A stretch of 9,914 nucleotides of DNA, taken from the NCBI GenBank assembly GCA_016875255.1, contig VGRU01000128.1, positions 1 through 9,914 of the forward strand, given 5' to 3'. Numbering within the stretch: the first letter of the stretch is position 1; every line of letters begins with the position of its first letter. A program made the position numbers and the translations under genes. This stretch comes from Deltaproteobacteria bacterium. Lineage in GTDB: Bacteria > Desulfobacterota > BSN033 > UBA1163. This document shows, piece by piece, positions 1 to 5,905 of this stretch. The notes beneath the pieces were generated by a model. The model was given only the letters and a program-made list of their open reading frames with translations, was not told the DNA's origin and did no database searches.

Positions 1-83
1 AAAAAAATCCATTTCTTCTAAATTTAAGAAGATATTTAAATCCTGAAAGAGATAAACCTACCCATCCTCCACAGGAGGTCGCC

Positions 84-1649
84 ATGCAGAGTCCCTCATT
101 GCCTTTTAAGGTATTGGCCTTAGGACCGTTTACGCTCCAGGAGAAAAAGGATTATCTTCGGGAGCCGATTCGGGTTGATCAGAATCATCCGGATCAGGTC
201 ATAGAGAAGCTCAACCTCTCACTCTCCATCTCTCTCCCACAGAATCTCTGCCGATGGGATCACTTGTCCCTCGACTTAAAAAGGTTTAAAGACTTCCATC
301 CCGACTCCCTCATCGAGAACCATCCATCCCTGAAAAACCTTTTAGAGGCGAGAAGATTTGCTGAGGAGTCGAAGACCAGAGGTCTTGGAGAGGAAGAGAT
401 TTATCAACGGCTAAAGGAGTGGCCGGGTCTTCCCGTGGAGATCAGATTTGAATCCACAAAGGCAAGGGAGGAAGTTTCAAGTTCTGTGGATCGCCTGTTG
501 AAGATGGTCGCCATGCCGGGAGAAGGCCCGGCTTCTCCTCCGGAGCGCCAGGCCTTTGTTCCCCAGATCGACCTTGTCCTTCAGCAAATCCTGAGACAGG
601 TCTTTTCGGATCCTGATTTTAGAGCTCTGGAATCGACCTGGCAGGGGCTTCAATTTCTTATGAAACAGGCAGGAGCCGACAAAGACATTATTTTCGAAAT
701 CGTTCCTGTTTCCTTCGATGCACTTGAAGAGACGCTGGATCATCTGACCGTCTCTCTCATCGATGAACTTCCCTCCCTGGTCCTCCTCGATCTTCCTTTC
801 GATAACTCTCCGAGATGCCTCGAACTCCTTGAAAAGGCGGCGCTCTTTTCGGAGACCTTGCTTGTTCCCACGCTCTGCTGGGTCACTCCGAGATTTTTCT
901 ATCTTGATCAATGGAAGGATTTCGGAAGGCTTCCCTTCCTGCCCCATTATTTTGATGAGCCCGCCTTTGCCAAATGGCGTCGTTTAAAAGAGTCCTCATC
1001 TTCAAAATGGATAGCCGTCACCTGCAATCGATTCTTAATCCGTTATCCATACGGGCCGGATAATAGACCCAGATCCATTCATTTCGACGAATCGGAGAAC
1101 CTCTGGATTTCTCCGGTCTGGGCCGCCGGAAGTCTCATCCTTCAAAGTCTTCTTAAAACCGGTTGGCCGACAAGATTTACGGAATGGCAGAACATCCGGT
1201 TGAGCAATCTTGCCCTTCATATGATCGAGGGCAATCGGGGGATTCCTACGGAGACGAATTTCAGCGAGGAGAGAATCGATCAGTTCATCCGGGGGGGCAT
1301 CCTGCCTCTGGTTTCACCCCTGAATAAAGATACTGCCTTCATTCCCAGAGAGACGACCGCAGGGGGCAGTTCCCTGAGCTACCAGCTCTTCCTTTCGAGG
1401 ATCACCCATTTCCTCTTCTGGTGTAAGGATCATTTTGAAAAAGATCTTAAACCCGGCCTCCTCGAACAGAATTTAAAGAAAGCCTCCTCCTTATTTTGGG
1501 AAAGATCGGGCGCTCTCATTCCGAATGCTCTCGAAATTTCCGTAAACAGACCCAAAAGCGGACAACCCATCGTCGTTAAGATGGTCGTCGAACCCTCCCG
1601 GCAGATGTTACCTTCCCAAGAAAAAGTGGAATTTGAATTGAACTGGTGA
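84..1649 (+). CDS. TssB-TssC fusion, type VI secretion contractile sheath protein
   Basis: The product (521 aa) would form the cytoplasmic contractile sheath of a type VI secretion system. Residues 7-90 resemble TssB/VipA: LALGPF near the start (family form LGDF), then REPIRVDQ and a segment ending RFKDFHPDSLI..HPSLKNLLEAR, which matches the TssB pattern of a [K/D]DFxPD motif followed by a leucine-rich LLxxR helix. From about residue 131 it resembles TssC/VipB: ALESTWQGLQFLM (181-193; family form LExxWRGLhyLv), KWRRLKESSSSKWIAV..RFLIRYPYG (298-324), FDESENLWISPVWAAGSLI (334-352), PTE (388-390), FIRGGILPLV (401-410), and C-terminal strands (482-504) that correspond to the handshake region. TssB plus TssC usually total about 650 aa, so this is compact. 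The start is supported by AGGAGGT at 73-79, four bases before the ATG. No other T6SS gene is in the window. The fusion assignment is confident by motif; whether it still assembles is unknown. Confidence 0.8.
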   Translation: MQSPSLPFKVLALGPFTLQEKKDYLREPIRVDQNHPDQVIEKLNLSLSISLPQNLCRWDHLSLDLKRFKDFHPDSLIENHPSLKNLLEARRFAEESKTRGLGEEEIYQRLKEWPGLPVEIRFESTKAREEVSSSVDRLLKMVAMPGEGPASPPERQAFVPQIDLVLQQILRQVFSDPDFRALESTWQGLQFLMKQAGADKDIIFEIVPVSFDALEETLDHLTVSLIDELPSLVLLDLPFDNSPRCLELLEKAALFSETLLVPTLCWVTPRFFYLDQWKDFGRLPFLPHYFDEPAFAKWRRLKESSSSKWIAVTCNRFLIRYPYGPDNRPRSIHFDESENLWISPVWAAGSLILQSLLKTGWPTRFTEWQNIRLSNLALHMIEGNRGIPTETNFSEERIDQFIRGGILPLVSPLNKDTAFIPRETTAGGSSLSYQLFLSRITHFLFWCKDHFEKDLKPGLLEQNLKKASSLFWERSGALIPNALEISVNRPKSGQPIVVKMVVEPSRQMLPSQEKVEFELNW

Positions 1650-1732
1650 GAAGGAGCGGATCCACTTCCTCAAGAAATGGCCTGGTTGAATGAGGGCGGT
1701 TTCGGAGACAAGATGGATGATCAGGGGGATTT

Positions 1733-1990
1733 TCAATGCTCTTTGAATAAAGGCAGACCTTTTCCTATGGATGCAAGCACTTCGTCTATCTGAGAGATGG
1801 TCATCAATCCCTGCTCCAAAAATATTCGACCAATCAGTCTGTGCTTCCCTTTTTGTATATCCTCGATCACCTGAGCTCTCAATGCCTCAATGACATGATC
1901 TGCAGTGACAAATCCTTTTTCCACAGACAAAACCCCAAAACGCTTTTCAAGATGCTCGGTTTCCATGGTATCCTCCTCTATTTTGTTCAT
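1733..1990 (-). CDS. Small stand-alone GspE-N/MshEN-like domain protein
   Basis: An 85-aa protein made of little more than two helical half-repeats. The first is RFGVLSVEKGFVTADHVIEALRAQ (residues 17-40) and the second is HRLIGRIFLEQGLMTISQIDEVLAS (50-74). This is the pattern of the T2SSE/GspE N-terminal domain (RLGxxLxxxGxIxxxxLxxALxxQ, then LGxxLxxxGxIxxxxLxxxL). In MshE-type ATPases the domain binds c-di-GMP, but here the first motif has S where the pattern has L and the second has an extra I, so ligand binding is uncertain. There is no ATPase domain, so it is probably a regulatory adaptor. Two starts are possible. ATG at 1990 has GAAGGAG seven bases upstream; ATG at residue 9 has GAGGAGG five bases upstream. 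It has its own promoter at 2026-2054 and converges on the sheath gene across 83 bp. Confidence 0.72.
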   Translation of the reverse strand: MNKIEEDTMETEHLEKRFGVLSVEKGFVTADHVIEALRAQVIEDIQKGKHRLIGRIFLEQGLMTISQIDEVLASIGKGLPLFKEH

Positions 1991-2025
1991 CAGGCATCTC
2001 CTTCATTTCTTATTGGCTTGGGAAA

Positions 2026-2054
2026 AATATAGAAAAAACAGGCTCGGGTGTCAA
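2026..2054 (-). promoter_or_regulatory. Near-consensus sigma70-type promoter for the 85-aa gene
   Basis: On the minus strand the -35 box is TTGACA (2054-2049, 6/6) and the -10 box is TATATT (2031-2026, 5/6), separated by exactly 17 bp. Transcription would start near 2019, giving a leader of about 29 nt before the ATG at 1990. The promoter lies immediately after the LysM/TPR gene, so the small gene can be expressed apart from the operon. I see no terminator between them, so read-through from the operon is also possible. Confidence 0.75.
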
Positions 2055-2077
2055 TGACGAATTTATGGGAGTCGGTA

Positions 2078-2974
2078 TCAGGGTAGCTTCCTCAAATTCT
2101 TCAGCAAGTTGCGAGCCCTTTGGAGATCTCTCTTTGCGTTTGGATGGTTTGGGTTTATTCGTAACGTCTCTTCCCATTGTTCAATGGCCTTCTCCAGCTC
2201 TTCAGAAAGGAAATATTTAATTCCCTTTGCGTAATGGACATCAGATTGTTCTTGTAACGCTGCATCCAGTTTGAGGGGTTTTGATGGGACAGGGGTCTTA
2301 GGAGGCATCTCTTCAGGGGGAACCTTCTTGGGCATCCCTGCTGGGGCGAGGATAGGAATTTTGAGAGCCATTCCAGGTCTTAATGGGTTCCGGCTATCCA
2401 GATTATTGAAATACGCGATCAGGAATTCCTTTTCGGGATCTTTATAAATCTCCTGAGAGATTTTTCTCATGGTGTCGCCTTTTTTGACTTCATACATTGT
2501 CCAGACGGGCTCATTTAATTTATGTTTTAGATAATCCAGGGCCTGATTGTGTTCGGGGTTATAAGCGAGGGCGATGAGGAATTCTTTGCGCGCCTCTTGG
2601 ACTGAATTCTGTTTGAAGTGTTCTAACCCTTTTAAAAAATGGTTTTCTGCCTCCCTTAGAATCCGGGTCTCCCACAATAGTGCTTTCTCGGAAGCCTCTT
2701 GATCATTGGAAGTGAAACTCTGCACCACTCTCCAATAAAAAAGGGTCTTGGGGAATTCTCCACTCCTCTCCAACTTGATCGCTTCCAAATAATATTTTTC
2801 AGGAAAGCCTTGAAAGGGGTCTTTTTCTAAGGCCGTCTCTTGACGGAACGAAGGCGCCGGAGGGGGATAATTTTCCCCCAAGGAGGTTTTATCAACAGAG
2901 CGTTGAACAGCACACCCAAAGGACAGGAGGATTACGATGCATAAGAAATGGGGTTTAAGCCACAAAGGTTTCAC
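2078..2974 (-). CDS. LysM/TPR lipoprotein
   Basis: A 298-aa predicted lipoprotein. The signal peptide is hydrophobic (residues 9-20) and ends in LSFGC, with the lipidated cysteine at 21. A helical TPR-like region follows (about 60-150: YYLEAIKLERSGEF, then ENHFLKGLEHFKQNSVQEARKEFLIALAYNPEH). A LysM domain spans about 159-208 (TMYEVKKGDTMRKISQEIY through PLRPGMALKIPI), then a Pro/Lys linker, then a clear C-terminal TPR (about 246-280: AKGIKYFLSEELEKAIEQWEETLRINPNHPNAKRDL). LysM binds the GlcNAc-containing glycan of peptidoglycan; TPRs mediate protein contacts. It is the last gene of the kinase operon. The start is uncertain: the GTG at 2974 has AAAGG almost abutting it, while the TTG three codons later is about 6 nt after AAAGGTG, a better spacing. 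The upstream gene's TGA is in the same frame, two codons before the GTG. Confidence 0.82.
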   Translation of the reverse strand: MKPLWLKPHFLCIVILLSFGCAVQRSVDKTSLGENYPPPAPSFRQETALEKDPFQGFPEKYYLEAIKLERSGEFPKTLFYWRVVQSFTSNDQEASEKALLWETRILREAENHFLKGLEHFKQNSVQEARKEFLIALAYNPEHNQALDYLKHKLNEPVWTMYEVKKGDTMRKISQEIYKDPEKEFLIAYFNNLDSRNPLRPGMALKIPILAPAGMPKKVPPEEMPPKTPVPSKPLKLDAALQEQSDVHYAKGIKYFLSEELEKAIEQWEETLRINPNHPNAKRDLQRARNLLKNLRKLP

Positions 2975-2977
2975 CTT

Positions 2978-4030
2978 TCAACGGACCATCTTATCATTAA
3001 AATGATTCAGATTATTTTCAAACTCTCTTAAATTGAAGGTGCCATAAATCATGGAGCGGTTTATCCTATAAGGATTTATAAAAAAAGGGTTACTGTCTCT
3101 TTCCACCGTGAATGCCCCTCGGTAGCCCAGTTTCATCAGGAGGGCAATAATGAGGGGATTGGTTTCACCATAGGGGTAGGCTAAATATTTCACGTCTTTA
3201 TTGAGTCGCTTTCGAAGGATTTCAGCCGATTCCGTCAATTCTTTTTTAACGGCTTCGAAATACTCCCTGAAAGATTCTTGCCCATCTCGTTTGTTCAGGT
3301 TTCTATGGCTTTTCGTATGGCCTTGTATGTCAATGCCGTTTTTGGACATTTGGATGAGAAGATCCCAATTTAACGTCTTTCGTCCCGGAAGAATGAGATC
3401 CGTGTAGACAAACAAGGTGGCCGGATACCCATACTGCTTCAATATGGGGAAGGCGATTTCATAAGTGGAATACCAATTGTCATCAATGGTGATCACCACC
3501 GATTTCTTGGGGAGAGGGCGCTTAAAATCGAGGAAGTCGAAAAATTCATCGAGGGTGATCACCCGATATCCATTCTCTTTTAAGAATTTCATCTGTTCCG
3601 CAAACGCGCTCTCCGTTACCGTCAGGATGTCGGCCTTGTCTTTCGAAAATTTGTGGTAGGCAATAATCGGGACCGTTTGATAGCCTTTTAAAAACAGACC
3701 GCCTTTCCCGTAAGCCATGAGAGGAATGATCACCTCCTGCCCTGGAGTTAAGGAGGCGATCTCATTAAACTCAGCGATAAACCAATCCATAGAAGAGTCG
3801 TTCAAGTATTTCGATGCAAGAGAAGAGAGCGTTTCTCCTGGCTGGGCAATCAGGGCGACGAAATCAGGGAAGATTCGCACATTCAGGGGAGTCAAGGGAG
3901 GGCGCATCGGTTCAGGAGAAGGGTGGGGTAAGGGTTCAGGCTCAGGACGGGTTGGAATCGTTGCGCAGCCGACCATCAAAAGTCCCACCCCTATCAGACA
4001 CAGACAGGATAAAAGGAACTTTTTAAACAT
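2978..4030 (-). CDS. LysM-NodB lipoprotein, polysaccharide deacetylase
   Basis: Numbered from the ATG at 4030 (MFKKFLLSC; 350 aa). The signal peptide ends LLMVGC, lipid cysteine 22, followed by a Pro-rich stalk (25-48). A LysM-like domain occupies about 57-104 (VALIAQPGETLSSLASKYL through LTPGQEVIIPL). A carbohydrate esterase family 4 (NodB/PgaB-type) domain covers about 120-330. Motif 1 is TIDDNW in place of TFDDGY and keeps both aspartates (183, 184); motif 2 is GHTKSHRNL with the metal histidines 238 and 242; motif 3 is YLAYPYGE (282-289). I do not see an obvious motif-5 histidine. The enzyme should remove N-acetyl groups from a GlcNAc polymer, plausibly peptidoglycan, since LysM anchors it there. 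A TTG 18 bp upstream would extend the frame, but the ATG gives a normal signal peptide. The ATG overlaps the end of the cyclase-like gene by 8 bp, so translational coupling is likely. Confidence 0.87.
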   Translation of the reverse strand: MFKKFLLSCLCLIGVGLLMVGCATIPTRPEPEPLPHPSPEPMRPPLTPLNVRIFPDFVALIAQPGETLSSLASKYLNDSSMDWFIAEFNEIASLTPGQEVIIPLMAYGKGGLFLKGYQTVPIIAYHKFSKDKADILTVTESAFAEQMKFLKENGYRVITLDEFFDFLDFKRPLPKKSVVITIDDNWYSTYEIAFPILKQYGYPATLFVYTDLILPGRKTLNWDLLIQMSKNGIDIQGHTKSHRNLNKRDGQESFREYFEAVKKELTESAEILRKRLNKDVKYLAYPYGETNPLIIALLMKLGYRGAFTVERDSNPFFINPYRINRSMIYGTFNLREFENNLNHFNDKMVR

Positions 4031-5282
4031 GGGGCTCTCTTTCCACAATATTGCGCAAACGGAAGCTTTCCCATGCTTCCGTCCGCTGTGTCATTTCTCG
4101 AGGCGGTAAGGGGTCAACGGCAACGGAATGTTCAATGGATTTGTATACCTCTTTGCTGATGACAATTTCTCCCGGGCCAGCTAAAGCATAAAGGGAGGAA
4201 GCCACCTTGAAACTCTCGCCGATATAATTATTCTTCTTTCCTGCGTGAGAACCGATATCGCCGTACAGCACTACTCCTGAACTGATTCCAATGCCCACCT
4301 TACCCAGGAGTGGGTTTTCACTCCCCTGTTGCTTTTCGAATTCTAAAGCTTTTTGTATGGCCACGGCACCCCTGACAGCCCTGTGGATGTGGTCTTCCTT
4401 CAGAGGGGAACTTTGAAAAATGCCGACCACTGTATCTCCTGCGACCCTGATAACATAGCCCCCATGGTCCAAAACAACTTTTGTGGCGATAGAGAAATAT
4501 TCACTCAAGTCCTGGAAAACCCCTTCCGGGTTCCTCGATCCCGCATAGGTTTTAAACTCCCGGATCCCCGTGTAAAGGACAGCGACCTGATTTCTGATGG
4601 CTTCAGGGAAAAGGGCCTTGCCCTGCTTCTCGGAAGGGTCCACCCACTTCGTGAGAAAAAATGCCGCTCCGATTCCCGCGATCAACATCGTCACACTGAT
4701 CCATAAGACTTTTTTGATTAACTTAAGCATTTCTTTTTTAATTTCATGATTGACAAAATCAAGGTTTAATCCTACAGAGACAGATCCAATCTTCTTATTC
4801 ATAAACGCGATGGGCTTGGACAGATTCAAAACGCGCGTTCCAGAAGGAAGGCGATACGTCAGGGTGGTCACCGCTTCTGTTGTTATCAGATTTTCGATGT
4901 TTTCAAATTCTTTCAGAAAGGCTCCGATTTTTGCCGGATCGGTATGGGCTTTGATGAAAAGAGTACTGTCAAGAATCATTGCGTAAAGAACTCCTTCTAC
5001 CTCCCTTGCTTCTTTCACAAGAGTGTTCAAAGCAATCATATCCTCTTCCATCAGGGGAAGGGCCGCTTTGCTTGCGAAATGGGTCAGGACCATTTTCCCT
5101 GAGTTCACTTTATCCCGATAGAGAATGTCCTTCTCCCGTTTAATAAAAATCAGAGTCCACAGGGAGGAAACGATGAGGATCAGAAGGATTGCGAAAGCAG
5201 ATAATTTAATAAAAAGGGAAGTTTGAGGAAGAGGCCGATTTTCTTCACCTTTAAAAGATAACAGCTTGTCCTGAAATTTCAT
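4023..5282 (-). CDS. Membrane-bound class III nucleotide cyclase homologue, probably catalytically dead
   Basis: A 419-aa membrane protein. TM1 is at about 24-47 and TM2 at about 192-212, framing a periplasmic sensor-like region of about 145 residues. A class III cyclase (CHD) fold spans about 230-385 and has no evident HAMP linker. The fold is recognisable from VAVLYTGIREFKTYA (233-247), HGGYVIRVAGDTVVGIF (273-289), VGIGISSGVVLYGDIGS (329-345) and NNYIGESFKVASSL (351-364). Nearly every catalytic position is changed: first metal Asp is G239, substrate Lys is R279, substrate Asp/Thr is N352, and the transition-state Asn and Arg are K359 and S363. Only the second metal Asp (D283) remains. It is therefore more likely a ligand-binding or scaffold pseudo-enzyme than a cAMP producer. 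The ATG at 5282 has no good Shine-Dalgarno sequence and lies 54 bp from the previous stop codon; its 3' end overlaps the deacetylase gene. Confidence 0.85.
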   Translation of the reverse strand: MKFQDKLLSFKGEENRPLPQTSLFIKLSAFAILLILIVSSLWTLIFIKREKDILYRDKVNSGKMVLTHFASKAALPLMEEDMIALNTLVKEAREVEGVLYAMILDSTLFIKAHTDPAKIGAFLKEFENIENLITTEAVTTLTYRLPSGTRVLNLSKPIAFMNKKIGSVSVGLNLDFVNHEIKKEMLKLIKKVLWISVTMLIAGIGAAFFLTKWVDPSEKQGKALFPEAIRNQVAVLYTGIREFKTYAGSRNPEGVFQDLSEYFSIATKVVLDHGGYVIRVAGDTVVGIFQSSPLKEDHIHRAVRGAVAIQKALEFEKQQGSENPLLGKVGIGISSGVVLYGDIGSHAGKKNNYIGESFKVASSLYALAGPGEIVISKEVYKSIEHSVAVDPLPPREMTQRTEAWESFRLRNIVEREPHV

Positions 5283-5333
5283 AATGAAGCTTTGGGTCTA
5301 TACCGATTTTTGAAATACTTTGTTCTTGAGAAG

Positions 5334-5894
5334 TTACTTTTTGGGCAATTCTTTAGGGCCAAAAAGCTTAGGTTCCTCCTCGGCCTGAGGCGGAACGGGT
5401 TTGGGCGCAACCTTCTCCGGTTTTGATGTCTTGTAAAAGCTATCGACAAACTCTTTTGGCATCGAATCCCGAGTCTTCAACAGGCTTTCCGGTATGAGAA
5501 TTTTATTCCCTACATAAATCCGTTTGATATCGACACCCGGATTGTTCTTGGTCATGACCTCCGCCAGGACCTTCCAGTTATCAAGATCACCTGTGTACCA
5601 GGCAGCAATGATCGATATTGTCTCACCACTATACTTCACCGTGTGGGTGTAATAGGTCTCTTCCGGGAGAGGCTTTTCTGAAGGCAGGGGGGCTGCTTCC
5701 TTCGGTGGAGGAGCAGGCTTGGTAGGGGGGGGCGAGGGCCTTCGAGGAGCGGGCGCCGGCTCGGAGGGAGCGGCGGGAGGTTCAGGGGGGGCTGGCGCTG
5801 GCTTGGGGGCAGCGGATTTACAAGCATGGAGGGTCATGAAAAGAAAGAGGACAATGATCCACCAGCAGACTTTCGGATAGCGATGGTTCTTCAT
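5334..5894 (-). CDS. LysM lipoprotein with Pro/Ala-rich stalk
   Basis: A 186-aa predicted lipoprotein. The signal peptide carries WWIIVLFLFMTLHAC with the lipid cysteine at 25. Residues 29-78 are almost entirely Pro, Ala, Ser, Glu and Lys, a typical extended periplasmic stalk. One LysM-like domain follows (about 83-135: THTVKYSGETISIIAAWYTG, then IYVGNKILIP), then a charged, Pro-containing tail ending KELPKK. It most likely tethers the outer membrane to peptidoglycan or senses glycan for the adjacent kinase; no enzymatic motif is present. The start is supported by AAGGGGA about six bases before the ATG. It lies 11 bp after the kinase stop codon, so the two are almost certainly co-transcribed. 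The proline run makes the plus strand G-rich around 5685-5815, which also produces spurious Pro-rich frames. Confidence 0.85.
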   Translation of the reverse strand: MKNHRYPKVCWWIIVLFLFMTLHACKSAAPKPAPAPPEPPAAPSEPAPAPRRPSPPPTKPAPPPKEAAPLPSEKPLPEETYYTHTVKYSGETISIIAAWYTGDLDNWKVLAEVMTKNNPGVDIKRIYVGNKILIPESLLKTRDSMPKEFVDSFYKTSKPEKVAPKPVPPQAEEEPKLFGPKELPKK

Positions 5895-5905
5895 AGATGT
5901 TCCCC

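Noticed and set aside
1..83. Promoter for the sheath gene in the AT-rich first 83 bases
   Set aside because: No pair of -35 and -10 boxes at proper spacing is convincing, and the region is too short to judge; the promoter or an upstream co-transcribed gene may be outside the window.
477..947. 156-codon open frame on the minus strand inside the sheath gene
   Set aside because: The translation is rich in Arg, Lys and Glu with no domain pattern, it lacks a ribosome site, and it lies wholly opposite a gene with clear family motifs.
1677..1793. 38-codon plus-strand frame after the sheath gene (MAWLNEGGFGDK...)
   Set aside because: There is no ribosome site at a usable distance, no recognised motif, and it overlaps the end of the convergent 85-aa gene.
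4031..4048. Upstream TTG start for the deacetylase lipoprotein
   Set aside because: The ATG at 4030 directly begins a standard lipoprotein signal peptide (Met-Phe-Lys-Lys then hydrophobic core), whereas the TTG adds six polar residues without a better ribosome site.
3717..4109. 130-codon plus-strand frame opposite the deacetylase signal peptide and linker
   Set aside because: It comes from the Pro-rich linker read on the other strand (Gly/Ser-rich low complexity) and is a shadow of two well-supported genes.
5636..5827. Pro/Leu-rich 63-codon frame inside the LysM lipoprotein gene
   Set aside because: It is a frame-shifted reading of the C-rich proline stalk; the correct frame carries a signal peptide and a LysM domain.
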